Assembly: GCF_017916255.1 (NCBI RefSeq)
Contig: NZ_CP072827.1
Coordinates: 434,001 to 498,000 of the forward strand
Reading direction: 5' to 3'
DNA from: Streptomyces mobaraensis NBRC 13819 = DSM 40847
GTDB taxonomy: Bacteria > Actinomycetota > Actinomycetes > Streptomycetales > Streptomycetaceae
Length of the DNA: 64,000 nt
The position numbers and the translations under genes were made by a program. Of the stretch, positions 1 through 8,640 are shown piece after piece. Every line of letters starts with the position of its first letter. Within the stretch, counting starts at the first letter, position 1. The notes beneath the pieces are model-generated. The model saw only the letters and a program-made list of their open reading frames with translations. It did not search any database and had not been told where the DNA came from.

Positions 1-790
1 CGGTGGTCCGGGCGTCGATCCGCGTCCCGTCGGACAACCGGAAGCCGACGATCCGGCCGTTGGCGCCGAGCGCCGTGAGGACGCCCGGCTCGTGGTGCAC
101 GCGGACGCCGAGCGAGGCGAGGGTACGGCGCACGATCCCGGCGGCACCCGCGTCGAGGTGACGGTCCAGCAGGTGTTCCCGGTCGTGCACCAGATGGACC
201 CCGGCCCCCGCCCCGGCGAGCGCCTGCGCCGCGTCGACGCCGAGGACTCCCCCGCCGACGACGACGGCCGTCCCGCCGCTCCGGACGGCCGCGGCGATCC
301 GGGCGCGGTCGCCGAGGGTGCGCAGCGGGTGGACGCCGTCCCTGAGCGCCCCGGCGGCGGTGCGCAGACCGGGCAGGTCCGGTACGACGGGCGCGGCGCC
401 GGTGGCCAGGACGAGGGTGTCGTACGCGGCGGTCTCCCCGCCGGCCGTGCGCAGGGTGCGCGCCCCAGGGTCGATCGCGACGACCTCGGTGCCGGTGCGG
501 ACGGCCGCCCCGCCGGTGGGCAGGGCGATGGTGCCGGACGCGTACCGGCCGCGCAGCAGGCCGGTGAGGAGGGTGCGGTTGTAGGGCGCGTACGGTTCCG
601 CGCCGTAGAGCGTCACCCGCGCGCTCCCGTCCGGCGCGAGCGCGAGCAGCTGCCGCGCGAACCGGGCGGCGGCCATCCCCGCCCCGACGACGGCGACGTG
701 GTGGGGGCCGCGCGGGCGGGACGCGCCCCGGGCGGCGGCCCCGACAGGGCGCGAAGGGCGCCCGGCACCCGTACCGGCCGTCCCGCTCAC
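1..790 (-). CDS. FAD/NAD(P)-dependent oxidoreductase, probable electron-transfer partner of nitrate reductase (partial)
   Basis: This gene runs off the left edge; about 263 N-terminal residues are present. After a disordered leader of about 30 residues the translation shows a dinucleotide-binding glycine motif (VAVVGAGMAAARFA), a second one near residue 165 (GTAVVVGGGVLGVDAA), and the ATGAAP signature between them. This is the flavoprotein fold found in the N-terminal half of NirB and in stand-alone NasB-type subunits. The GTG start shares the bases GTGA with the nasA stop, so the two are translationally coupled. I infer that it passes NAD(P)H electrons to NasA; a full NirB-type nitrite reductase cannot be excluded because the C-terminus is missing. 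Confidence 0.75.
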   Translation of the reverse strand, partial: MSGTAGTGAGRPSRPVGAAARGASRPRGPHHVAVVGAGMAAARFARQLLALAPDGSARVTLYGAEPYAPYNRTLLTGLLRGRYASGTIALPTGGAAVRTGTEVVAIDPGARTLRTAGGETAAYDTLVLATGAAPVVPDLPGLRTAAGALRDGVHPLRTLGDRARIAAAVRSGGTAVVVGGGVLGVDAAQALAGAGAGVHLVHDREHLLDRHLDAGAAGIVRRTLASLGVRVHHEPGVLTALGANGRIVGFRLSDGTRIDARTT

Positions 791-2949
791 CGCGCCCCCT
801 CGGTCACCGCCGCCTCCACCCGTACCGCGCACACCTTGAACTCCGGCATGCGCGAGACGGGGTCGAGGGCGGGGTTGGTGAGGGTGTTGGCGCGGCCGGG
901 GCCGGGCCAGTGGAAGGGCATGAAGACCGTGTCGGGCCGGATCCGGTCGGTGACGACGGCGGGCGCGGTGACGCTCCCCCGCCGGCTGGTGACCGTCAGC
1001 GGGGTGCCGTCGGCGACGCCCAGCCGGGCCGCCAGCCATGGGTGGACCTCGACGAAGGGCCCCGGCGCCGCCCGGTCGAGCTCGGGGGTGCGGCGGGTCT
1101 GGGCGCCGCTCTGGTAGTGGGCGAGGACGCGCCCGGTCGTGAGGCGCAGCGGATAGTCGGCGTCCGGTTCCTCGGCGGCGGCCCGGTGGGAGACGTCGGC
1201 GAACCGGGCGCGGCCGTCCGGGGTGGCGAAGCGGTCGAGGAACAGCCGCGGGGTCCCGGGGTGGTGGGGCCGTCCGGCGCCGGCGCGCGGGCAGGGCCAG
1301 AAGACGCCGTCCTCGGCCCGGATCCGGGCGTAGTCGATGCCGGAGTAGTCGGCCTGGCCGCCGGCGGACGCCTCCCGCAGTTCCTCGAAGGCTTCCTCGG
1401 CCTCCGTGGGGAACCCCTTCCCGACGCCGAGGCGTTCGGCGAGTCCGTGCAGGACGTCGAGGTCGGTCCGGACGCCGGGGGGCGGGTCGAGGGCCCGGCG
1501 GCGGAGGATCACCCGGCCTTCCAGGTTGGTCATGGTGCCGGTCTCCTCGGCCCATTGGGCGGTGGGCAGGACGACGTCCGCGAGTTCGGCGGTCTCGGAC
1601 CGGACGACGTCGCAGACGACGAGGCAGTCGAGGGCGCGCAGCCGTTCGGTGACATGGGAGGCGTGCGGGGCGGAGACGACCGGGTTGGAGCCCATGAGCA
1701 GCAGGGCGCGTACGCCGCCGTCGGTGCCGAGCGTGTCGAGGAGTTCGTACGCGGAGCGGCCGGGGCCCGGGAGGGTGTCGGGGTCGACGCCCCACACGGC
1801 GGCGACGTGCGCGCGGGCCGCCGCGTCGGTGATGGACCGGTAGCCGGGCAACTGGTCGGCTTTCTGGCCGTGTTCGCGTCCGCCCTGGCCGTTGCCCTGT
1901 CCGGTGAGGCAGCCGTAGCCGCTGTGCGGCCGGCCGGCCCGGCCCGTCGCCAGGCACAGGTTGATCCACGCGCCGACGGTGTCCACGCCCTTGCTGTGCT
2001 GTTCGCCGCCGCGCGCGGTGAGGACCATGCCGGTGGGCGCGTCGCAGAACAGTTCCACGGCCCGCCGCATGGCGGCCACCGGGACGCCGGTGAGGCGTTC
2101 CACCCGTTCCGGCCAGTGCGCCATGGCGGCCTCGCGGGCCCGCTCCCAGCCGGTGGTCCGGGCGGCCACGAACGCCTCGTCCACCCGCCCGTCCGCGACG
2201 ACGAGGTGGAGCAGGCCGAGGGCGAGCGCGAGGTCCGTGCCCGGGGCCGGGCGCAGGTGCAGGTCGGCGGTCTCGGCGGTGCGGGTGCGGCGCGGATCGA
2301 CGACCACCAGCGTGCCGCCGGCCGCCTGTTGGGCCCGGAAGTAGCGCATGGCGGGCGGCATGGTGTCGGCGGGGTTGCCGCCGACCAGGACGAGGCAGCC
2401 GGTGCGGGCGATGTCCGCGAGCGGGAAGGGCAGCCCCCGGTCGAGGCCGAAGGCCGCCCGCTGGGCCGCCGCGGCGGACGACATGCAGAACCGGCCGTTG
2501 TAGTCGATGTTGGCCGTACGCAGCACGACCCGGGCGAACTTGCCCAGCAGGTACGCCTTCTCGTTGGTGAGACCGCCGCCGCCGAACACGCCCGCCGCGT
2601 CCCGGCCGTGGCGCGCGGCGGCGTCCGCCAGTCCCTCGGCGGCCCGGCCCAGCGCCTCGTCCCAGCCGGCCTCGCGCAGCCGGCCGGTGCGGCGGTCACG
2701 GACCAGGGGCGCGGTCAGCCGGGCGCCGGGCGCGAGCACGGCCGCGGCCGAACGGCCCTTGCCGCACAGCGCCCCGCGGTTGACCGGGAAGTCCGGCCGC
2801 TCCTCCACCGCGACGGTGGTGCCGCCCGGCCCCGCGCCGGGGGACTCCGGGGAAACGATACGGCGCAGCCGCATACCGCACTGCAGGGAGCAGTACGGGC
2901 AGTGGGTGTCGGCCGGCTGTGCTCCTGAGGTCATGCCGGTAAGCGTCAT
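787..2949 (-). CDS. nasA: Assimilatory nitrate reductase catalytic subunit, molybdopterin oxidoreductase
   Basis: The 720-residue protein belongs to the cytoplasmic Mo-bisMGD nitrate reductase/formate dehydrogenase family and would reduce nitrate to nitrite for nitrogen assimilation. An N-terminal 4Fe-4S site is visible at residues 17-24 (CPYCSLQC) with a further Cys in GALCGKG. The central molybdopterin domain has GGGLTNEKAY, LVGGNPADTMP and LLLMGSNPVVSAP, and the C-terminal molydopterin-dinucleotide-binding domain begins around YPLRLTTGRVLAHYQSG. There is no signal peptide, as expected for NasA. It is divergent from nnaR across a region with GlnR-like boxes and is followed by a flavoprotein with a four-base overlap. 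An alternative ATG lies five codons downstream; neither start has a strong ribosome binding site. Confidence 0.9.
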   Translation of the reverse strand: MTLTGMTSGAQPADTHCPYCSLQCGMRLRRIVSPESPGAGPGGTTVAVEERPDFPVNRGALCGKGRSAAAVLAPGARLTAPLVRDRRTGRLREAGWDEALGRAAEGLADAAARHGRDAAGVFGGGGLTNEKAYLLGKFARVVLRTANIDYNGRFCMSSAAAAQRAAFGLDRGLPFPLADIARTGCLVLVGGNPADTMPPAMRYFRAQQAAGGTLVVVDPRRTRTAETADLHLRPAPGTDLALALGLLHLVVADGRVDEAFVAARTTGWERAREAAMAHWPERVERLTGVPVAAMRRAVELFCDAPTGMVLTARGGEQHSKGVDTVGAWINLCLATGRAGRPHSGYGCLTGQGNGQGGREHGQKADQLPGYRSITDAAARAHVAAVWGVDPDTLPGPGRSAYELLDTLGTDGGVRALLLMGSNPVVSAPHASHVTERLRALDCLVVCDVVRSETAELADVVLPTAQWAEETGTMTNLEGRVILRRRALDPPPGVRTDLDVLHGLAERLGVGKGFPTEAEEAFEELREASAGGQADYSGIDYARIRAEDGVFWPCPRAGAGRPHHPGTPRLFLDRFATPDGRARFADVSHRAAAEEPDADYPLRLTTGRVLAHYQSGAQTRRTPELDRAAPGPFVEVHPWLAARLGVADGTPLTVTSRRGSVTAPAVVTDRIRPDTVFMPFHWPGPGRANTLTNPALDPVSRMPEFKVCAVRVEAAVTEGAR

Positions 2950-2957
2950 CCGCCCTC

Positions 2958-2973
2958 GTTACCACGGTGGAAC
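2958..2973. promoter_or_regulatory. Candidate GlnR half-box near the nasA start
   Basis: The sequence reads GTTAC-N6-GGAAC, one mismatch from the a/b-site pattern gTnAc-N6-GaAAc described for the streptomycete nitrogen regulator GlnR. It lies only 9 bp before the nasA ATG, so binding there would more likely block or position transcription close to the start than activate from a distance. Assignment rests on pattern match and on nasA being a known type of GlnR target. Confidence 0.4.
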
Positions 2974-3065
2974 GTCCGTGTTGCCGCGCGCTCACGTCGC
3001 ACACATCTCCGGCGCTACCCGATGTGCGTTCGCCGACACGTCCTTGTAGGAAAGCATGCGCGGTC

Positions 3066-3092
3066 CTTACGCCCCCGTGACTGCGGCGAAAT
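3066..3092. promoter_or_regulatory. Candidate GlnR box between nasA and nnaR
   Basis: Three five-base blocks occur at exact 11-bp steps: CTTAC, GTGAC and GAAAT. The last two form GTGAC-N6-GAAAT, close to the GlnR consensus gTnAc-N6-GaAAc. The site is about 117 bp upstream of nasA and 34 bp upstream of nnaR, a suitable position for control of the divergent nasA promoter. Confidence 0.45.
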
Positions 3093-3125
3093 GACGGCTT
3101 AATCCCCGTCGGGGAGTCTCGGCCC

Positions 3126-4301
3126 ATGGGAACAGCCGTGCCGGGAGCGCCCGGTGAGCCGATCGGGCCGCTGACGGGCCTCACGGTGGGGGTCACCGCG
3201 GACCGGCGCCGCGACGAACTCGCCGCGCTCCTGCTCCGCCGCGGCGCCTCGGTGACCGTCGCCCCCGCCCTGCGCATGGTGCCGCTCGCCGACGACGCGC
3301 TGCTCCGCGCCGCCACCGAGGCGTGCCTCGCCCGCCCGGTCGACTACGTGGTGGCCACCACCGGCGTCGGCTGGCGGGGCTGGATGAGCGCCGCGGAGGG
3401 CTGGGGCCTCGCCGAAGCTCTGCTCGCGGCCTGCCGGGAGGCCGCCGTGCTCAGCCGCGGCTCGAAGACGACGGGGGCGCTGCGCGCCTGCGGACTGCGT
3501 GAGGACTACGCGCCGGAGACCGAGACCACGGACGCGGTCCTCGCCTGGCTGCTCGCCCGCGACCTGCGCGGACGGCACGTCGCCGTCCAGGAGCACGGCG
3601 CTCCGGCCCCCGGCTTCGCCGAGGCGCTGCGCGCCCGAGGCGCCGCCGTGACCGCGATCCCCGTCTACCGCTGGGGCCCGCCCGAGGACCCCGACGCCGT
3701 GCGCCGGCTCGCCACCCGGACCGTCCGACGGGAGATCCACGCGCTGCCGTTCACCAGCGCACCGGCCATCGAGGCGTTCCTGGCGGCGGCGGGCCCGGGA
3801 CGCGACGACGTTCTGGCCGCCCTCCGCCACGACGTCCTGGCGGTCTGCATAGGCCCCCTGTGCGCCCGCCCTCTCGTGGCGGCCGGGGTTCCCTGCCCCT
3901 GGCCCGACCGCGGCCGCCTCGGCTCCCTCGTCCGCCTCCTCACCGACGAACTCCCCCGCCGCCACCGCCGGGAACTCTCCACCCCCGCGGGCCCCCTGAT
4001 CGTCCAGGGCGCGGCCGTCCTGGCCGGCGACACCCTCCTCCGCCTCCCGCCCCTGCCCGCCGCCCTGCTCACCGCCCTGGCGGAACAGCCGGGGACGGTG
4101 CTCAGCCGCAAGGAACTGGTGCGACGGCTCTGGCCTCCGGTGGGGGACGCCGTGCCGGGACGGCAGACCGGGCAACAGCAGCACGCCCTCCGCGCGTTGG
4201 AGGCGACGGTGGGGAGGCTGCGGGGGGCGTTGGGGGCTTACGGGGGCGTGGTGGGGACGGTGACGAAGAGGGGGTACCGGTTGGTGGGGGTCGGGGGGTA
4301 G
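3126..4301 (+). CDS. nnaR: NnaR-type regulator: uroporphyrinogen-III-synthase-like domain fused to a winged-helix DNA-binding domain
   Basis: Residues about 15-270 resemble HemD (uroporphyrinogen-III synthase), including GLTVGVTADRRRDELAALL and YVVATTGVGWRGW. Residues about 285-391 form an OmpR/PhoB-like winged helix ending in GTVTKRGYRLVGVGG. This fusion is the architecture of NnaR, which acts with GlnR to activate nitrate and nitrite assimilation genes in Streptomyces and mycobacteria. Divergence from nasA supports that role over heme biosynthesis. The start is the ATG at 3126; an upstream ribosome site is weak. Length (391 aa) fits the family. Confidence 0.85.
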   Translation: MGTAVPGAPGEPIGPLTGLTVGVTADRRRDELAALLLRRGASVTVAPALRMVPLADDALLRAATEACLARPVDYVVATTGVGWRGWMSAAEGWGLAEALLAACREAAVLSRGSKTTGALRACGLREDYAPETETTDAVLAWLLARDLRGRHVAVQEHGAPAPGFAEALRARGAAVTAIPVYRWGPPEDPDAVRRLATRTVRREIHALPFTSAPAIEAFLAAAGPGRDDVLAALRHDVLAVCIGPLCARPLVAAGVPCPWPDRGRLGSLVRLLTDELPRRHRRELSTPAGPLIVQGAAVLAGDTLLRLPPLPAALLTALAEQPGTVLSRKELVRRLWPPVGDAVPGRQTGQQQHALRALEATVGRLRGALGAYGGVVGTVTKRGYRLVGVGG

Positions 4302-4309
4302 GGGGTAAG

Positions 4310-4325
4310 CCCCGCGCGCGCGGGG
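4310..4325. terminator. GC palindrome between convergent genes
   Basis: A perfect 16-bp palindrome (CCCCGCGCGCGCGGGG) lies 9 bp after the nnaR stop and upstream of the 3' end of the convergent gene. It can form a hairpin in either transcript and probably ends both; there is no U-tract. Confidence 0.45.
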
Positions 4326-4415
4326 ACCACAGGCTCCGACCTGGGCCTCTACCCGGACCCGCCCCCGTTTTCACTCACTTCCGCAGATCGCGACATATGA
4401 CCCGAAAGCCCCGCC

Positions 4416-4913
4416 TCACACCGCCGCGGCCCCCCGCTCCACCGCCGTGACCAGCATCGCGCCGATCGGGATCAGCCCCTGGTTCAGCGCGTCGAGCGCC
4501 TGCCGCTCCGTCTCCGGGATGTGCCACTCCTCCCACCACCCGGCCTCCTCCACCGAGCAGGACTCGAACGCCTCGGCCTCCCAAGCGCGCAGCAGGTCGG
4601 CGGCGTACGGAACGGCCGGGCGGGCCTGGTGCGCGTAGGCCTCCAGGAGGGCGATCATGTGACTGTCCGGGAGGTAGCCGCGCCAGGCGGCGAGGAGGGT
4701 GTCGACGATGCCGACGACGTCCTCCAGCCACAGCACGTGCTCGGTCACCCAGCCCTGCGGATCGGGGCAGGCGGGCATGCCGGGCAGCAGGCGCCGCTGA
4801 AGCCCTTCGCGGCGGTGGAAGAAGTCCTTGCCCAGGGCCACCTCTTCACTCGTGGGCAGCCAGGCGTTCCGGCTCAGGGCGGTCACGGCGGCATCGAAGG
4901 GATGGGTCGTCAT
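4416..4913 (-). CDS. Hypothetical protein, 165 aa
   Basis: I do not recognise this family. The protein is acidic, rich in Trp and Glu, lacks a signal peptide or membrane segments, and looks globular and mostly alpha-helical (LEDVVGIVDTLLAAWRGYL; ETERQALDALNQGLIPIGAML). I chose the ATG at 4913 because the in-frame GTG three codons upstream would overlap the only candidate ribosome site. It is a single gene, convergent with nnaR and divergent from the prolyl aminopeptidase gene. Confidence 0.65.
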   Translation of the reverse strand: MTTHPFDAAVTALSRNAWLPTSEEVALGKDFFHRREGLQRRLLPGMPACPDPQGWVTEHVLWLEDVVGIVDTLLAAWRGYLPDSHMIALLEAYAHQARPAVPYAADLLRAWEAEAFESCSVEEAGWWEEWHIPETERQALDALNQGLIPIGAMLVTAVERGAAAV

Positions 4914-5165
4914 TCCGCTCACCCTACGCGGTGCGGAGTGGCGCTAGGGAGGGGTGGTTGTGCCTGTTCAGGGGTGGTTCGACGACGGCGTGACGCCCCG
5001 TCGCCGCACCACCCGGCGGCGGCCCGGTCAGGGTGCCGGTACCCGACGCGAGCACCGGGATGATCAGTCGCCCGGCGCCCCCGGTGCCGGGGCTTCCCCC
5101 GGGGACAAGGTCAACCGCCGCCTCCGGCTAGCGTGAAGGCCCGCACACCACCCGGGGGTCCCGGC

Positions 5166-6131
5166 ATGGCAACCGACGCGCTGTACCCGCCGACCGAACC
5201 GTACGACGAGGGGATGCTCGACGTCGGGGACGGCAACCTCGTGCACTGGGAGGTGTCCGGCAGGCCGGACGGGAAGCCGGCGCTCGTCGTGCACGGCGGG
5301 CCGGGGTCCGGCTGCTCGCCGGGGGTCCGCCGGTTCTTCGACCCGGGCCGCTACCGCGTCGTCCTCTTCGACCAGCGCGGCTGCGGGCGCAGCACACCGC
5401 ACGCCGCCGACCCGGCGACCGACATGCGGCACAACACCACCCACCACCTGATCGCCGACATGGAACGGCTGCGCGAGCACCTGGGCATCGACCGGTGGAC
5501 GCTGTTCGGCGGATCCTGGGGGTCCACCCTCGTCCTGGCCTACGCCGAGCGGCACCCGGAGCGGGTCGCGGAGATCGTGATCACCGGTGTCACCACCACC
5601 CGCCGCTCGGAGATCGACTGGCTGTACCGGGGCGCCGCCCGCTTCTTCCCCGAGCAGTGGGAACGCTTCCGGGACGGCGTCCCGGCGGCGGACCGCGGCG
5701 GGGACCTGGTCGCCGCGTACGCCCGGCTGATGGAACATCCGGACGCCGCCGTACGCGAGCGGGCCGTGCGCGACTGGTGCGCCTGGGAGGACGCGGTCGT
5801 CTCCGCGGAGCCCGACGCCGTACCCGCGCCCTACAGCGGGCGGCCGTCGAGGGCCCGCCGCGGCTTCGTCCGGATCGTCACCCACTACTTCGCGCACGGT
5901 GCCTGGCTGGAGGAGGGCGCCCTGCTGAGGGACGCGGGCCGGCTGGCCGGGATCCCGGGGGTGCTGGTGCACGGCCGGTTCGACGTCGCGGGGCCGTTGG
6001 GTACCGCCTGGGAACTGGCCAGGGCGTGGCCGGACGCCCGGCTGGTCGTCGTCCCCGACGCGGGTCACCTGGGCAGCGAGACCTTCCTGTCCGAGGCCCG
6101 CGCGGCGCTCGACCGGTTCGCCTCCGGGTAA
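5166..6131 (+). CDS. pip: Prolyl aminopeptidase (proline iminopeptidase), alpha/beta hydrolase
   Basis: The 321-residue protein has the oxyanion motif HGGPGSG, the nucleophile elbow GGSWGS, a likely acidic residue in HGRFDVAGP and a C-terminal catalytic His in DAGHLGSE. That is the full signature of peptidase family S33, which removes N-terminal proline from peptides in the cytoplasm. I start at the ATG at 5166 (MATDALYPP) because homologues begin with a YPP motif near the N-terminus; an in-frame start 33 bp upstream adds an unlikely Pro/Gly leader. It is monocistronic and faces the P450 gene tail to tail. Confidence 0.9.
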   Translation: MATDALYPPTEPYDEGMLDVGDGNLVHWEVSGRPDGKPALVVHGGPGSGCSPGVRRFFDPGRYRVVLFDQRGCGRSTPHAADPATDMRHNTTHHLIADMERLREHLGIDRWTLFGGSWGSTLVLAYAERHPERVAEIVITGVTTTRRSEIDWLYRGAARFFPEQWERFRDGVPAADRGGDLVAAYARLMEHPDAAVRERAVRDWCAWEDAVVSAEPDAVPAPYSGRPSRARRGFVRIVTHYFAHGAWLEEGALLRDAGRLAGIPGVLVHGRFDVAGPLGTAWELARAWPDARLVVVPDAGHLGSETFLSEARAALDRFASG

Positions 6132-6162
6132 CGGCCGGAGGGCGCCCGTGAGTTCCGGCCGT
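6131..6162. terminator. Bidirectional terminator between pip and P450
   Basis: A perfect 9-bp inverted repeat (ACGGCCGGA, then TCCGGCCGT) with a 14-base loop fills the 46-bp gap between two converging genes. It has no U-tract, as is usual in this genus. Confidence 0.6.
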
Positions 6163-6177
6163 CGCCCGCCCGGCCCG

Positions 6178-7413
6178 TCACCGGGTCACGGGCAGCTCCC
6201 GCGGCCCCCGCACCAACAGCCCCGGCCGGTACGGCAGGAGCCCCGGGTCGGCGGCGAGCCGCAGCCCCGGCAGCGCGTCGAAGAGCAGCGGCAGGGCGAC
6301 CGCCGCCTCCAGCCGGGCCAGCCGGGCGCCGAGGCAGAAATGCGGTCCGCGACCGAACGCGACGTGGGCGGCGGCCCGTTCGGGGCCGGGCAGGTAGCGG
6401 CCGGGACGGAAGGCGTCCGGTTCGGGGAAGCGGCCCGGATCGCGGTTGGCGGCGGCGAGGACGACGAGGACGGAGGATCCGGCGGGTATGACCGCTCCCC
6501 CGCCGAGGTCCACCTCCTCGGTCGTCCGCCGCCAGGTGGTCCCCTCCAGGGGGCTGGCGTGCCGCAGCGCCTCCTCGGCCACGGCGTCCCACCGCCGCCC
6601 GCCGGTGTCGCGCCGGGCGGCGGACAGTTCGCCGGGGTGGGTGAGCAGGAGCAGGACGGCGGAGGCGAGGAGGTTCATGGTCGTCTCGTAGCCCGCGAAC
6701 AGCAACAGGAAGGCCATCGCGAGGAGTTCCCCGTCCGTCAGGCCGCCCTCCCGGGCATCGTGCACCAGGGAGCTGAAGAGGTCGTCGCCGGGCGCGCGCC
6801 GTTTGTCCGCGATGAGCGCGGTGAAGTACGTGTGGAGGGCGGTCCAGGCGGCGTCCACCGCGCCGGGGGCGAGCGCGTCGGCGGGCGATCCGACGCGGTA
6901 CGTCCACTCCCGCAGGTCGGCGCGGTCGGCCTCGGGGACGCCCAGGACCTCGCCGATGACCAGGACGGGCAGCGGGAAGGCGAACGCGTCGACGAGGTCG
7001 GCGGAGCCGTCCCGCTCCAGCCGGGCCGCGAGGTCCCCGGCCAGCCCGGCGGCCAGCCGCGCGATGCGCGGCCGGAGGGCGTCGACGCGGCGCGGGGTGA
7101 ACGCGGCGGCGGTCAGCCGGCGGAGCCGGGTGTGGTCCGGGGCGTCGGAGTTGAGCATGTGCCGGGCGAGGCACGCCTGGGCGCGGCGGGCGGGGGAGTC
7201 GGGCCGGGGGCGGCCGGCGGCCTTCGGGGGCACGTTGGAGAAGCGGGGGTCGGCCAGGACGGCCCGGGCCTCCCGATAACCGGTCACCAGCCAGGCGTGC
7301 GTGCCGTTGGCGAGGTCCACCCGCGCCGCCGGGCCGCGGGCGCGCAGCCGGGCGTAGTACGGGTAGGGGTCGCGCGCGAAGGCGGGGTCCGCCGGGTTCA
7401 GAAGATCGGCCAC
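6178..7413 (-). CDS. Cytochrome P450
   Basis: A 411-residue bacterial class I P450. Visible motifs are the I-helix AGYETT, the K-helix ExxR (EALR), and the heme loop FGRGPHFCLG with the thiolate Cys near residue 360. It opens LNPADPAFARDPYPYYARLRARG, as in CYP105/CYP107-like enzymes. The start is the GTG at 7413; a longer in-frame start would add 15 residues unlike the family. No ferredoxin or reductase gene is adjacent, so it must use general redox partners. Its substrate is unknown; the divergent neighbour is a BKACE enzyme across a G-rich repeat. Confidence 0.9.
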   Translation of the reverse strand: MADLLNPADPAFARDPYPYYARLRARGPAARVDLANGTHAWLVTGYREARAVLADPRFSNVPPKAAGRPRPDSPARRAQACLARHMLNSDAPDHTRLRRLTAAAFTPRRVDALRPRIARLAAGLAGDLAARLERDGSADLVDAFAFPLPVLVIGEVLGVPEADRADLREWTYRVGSPADALAPGAVDAAWTALHTYFTALIADKRRAPGDDLFSSLVHDAREGGLTDGELLAMAFLLLFAGYETTMNLLASAVLLLLTHPGELSAARRDTGGRRWDAVAEEALRHASPLEGTTWRRTTEEVDLGGGAVIPAGSSVLVVLAAANRDPGRFPEPDAFRPGRYLPGPERAAAHVAFGRGPHFCLGARLARLEAAVALPLLFDALPGLRLAADPGLLPYRPGLLVRGPRELPVTR

Positions 7414-7499
7414 CCGCTCATCCTCACCGACGGACGGGCCCGGGCACCGGTGTGGCAAGGGTCAGGGCGCACGGGCGCGTGCTGTGGGATCCCTACAAG

Positions 7500-7770
7500 A
7501 CGGGCGGGTTGGTCCGGACCGGGGCCGGGGCGGGGGCCGGGGTCTGCGCCGGGGCCGGGCCGGGGCGCGGCGGGGGCCTGCGCCGGGCCAAGGCCGGAGC
7601 GGAGGCCGGGCCTGCACCGGGCCGGGGACGGAGACGGAGACAGGGACGGAGACGGGGACAGGGACAGGGACAGGGACAGGGACGGAGACGAGCCGAGGCC
7701 GGGGCCAAACCGGTGCGGGGCCGGCGCCGGGCCGGGGCCGAACCTAGGCCGGGCCGATGCCTGCGCCGGG
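7500..7770 (+). repeat. G-rich low-complexity repeat with GGGACA/GGGACG hexanucleotide run
   Basis: The 390-bp gap between the P450 and BKACE genes is dominated by degenerate GGGGCC-type units (about 7510-7610), then a run of near-perfect hexamers GGGACA or GGAGAC (about 7622-7692), then more GGGGCC-type units to about 7765. The G-tracts are all on the plus strand and could form G-quadruplexes. No gene can be supported inside it; all reading frames give simple Gly/Arg or Pro/Ser repeats. Confidence 0.85.
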
Positions 7771-7803
7771 GCCGTTGTCAGACCCCACTGGCATGCTGAC
7801 GGC

Positions 7804-8580
7804 ATGATCCTGCAAGCGTGTCTCAACGGTTCCCGCGACCGGCGGGAGCATCCGGGCCTGCCCGTCACCGCCGCCGAACTGGCGGCAGCGGCACGGGAGG
7901 CGGTCGCCGCCGGGGCGGTGGACCTCCATGTGCACCCGAAGGACGCGGCGGGCGCGGACACCCTCGACCCGGTGGCCGTCGCCGAGGCCGTCGAGCGGGT
8001 GCGGGCCGCGGTGCCGGGGGTGCCGGTCGGCGTCACCACCGGCGCGTGGGCCGCGCCCGACCCCCGGATACGCGCCGCGCTCGTCCGGTCGTGGACGGTC
8101 CTGCCGGACCACGCGTCCGTCAACTGGCACGAGGAGGGCGCCGACGAGGTCGCCGCCGCGCTGGCGGAGCGCGGCGTCGCCGTCGAGGCGGGCCTGTTCT
8201 CGGGCACGGACGCGGTGGCCCGCTTCCGCGCCTCGCCCCGCGCGGGCTCGGTGCTGCGGATCCTGGCCGAGGTCACCGACACCGACCCCGGCACCGCCGA
8301 GCGGTCGGCCCGCGCGCTGCTGGACGACATCGGGACGGACCCGCCCGCGCCCGTCCTCCTCCACGGCGAGGACGGCGGCGCCTGGCCCGTGCTCCGGCTG
8401 GCCCTGCGTCAGGGCCTGTCGACGCGCGTCGGCCTGGAGGACGTCCTCCACCTCCCGGACGGCTCCCCGGCGCCCGGGAACGCGGCGCTGATACGGGCGG
8501 CGGCCGCGGGCGTCGCCGCGGCCGTGGGCACCGCGGCGTGCGGCCGGCGGCGGCGCGGCGTGCCCGGGACCGGCGGGTGA
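7804..8580 (+). CDS. BKACE family protein (beta-keto acid cleavage enzyme, DUF849)
   Basis: The 258-residue protein shows the zinc-binding HxH motif in DLHVHPKD (about residue 41), the PVGVTTGAW strand, VNWHEEGADEV, and the late LEDVLHLPDG segment, all typical of the DUF849/BKACE TIM barrel. These enzymes condense a beta-keto acid with acetyl-CoA and release acetoacetate plus a new CoA ester; the substrate varies and cannot be read here. It is somewhat shorter than many members. The ATG at 7804 is clear (MILQACLNGSR is a family-like start). It lies directly after the G-rich repeat, divergent from the P450. Confidence 0.85.
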   Translation: MILQACLNGSRDRREHPGLPVTAAELAAAAREAVAAGAVDLHVHPKDAAGADTLDPVAVAEAVERVRAAVPGVPVGVTTGAWAAPDPRIRAALVRSWTVLPDHASVNWHEEGADEVAAALAERGVAVEAGLFSGTDAVARFRASPRAGSVLRILAEVTDTDPGTAERSARALLDDIGTDPPAPVLLHGEDGGAWPVLRLALRQGLSTRVGLEDVLHLPDGSPAPGNAALIRAAAAGVAAAVGTAACGRRRRGVPGTGG

Positions 8581-8640
8581 CAGCCCCCGCCGCCCCACCG
8601 CTCCGGTTCCGACCCCGCCCTGATCCCGAGGCAGGCGGGC

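Noticed and set aside
910..2928. Long plus-strand open frame of 672 codons opposite nasA
   Set aside because: It is the antisense shadow of nasA; composition is Gly/Arg/Ala-rich without any domain, as for the many long opposite-strand frames in this GC-rich DNA.
7620..7692. Possible CRISPR-like array
   Set aside because: Units are contiguous hexamers without spacers and no cas genes are near.
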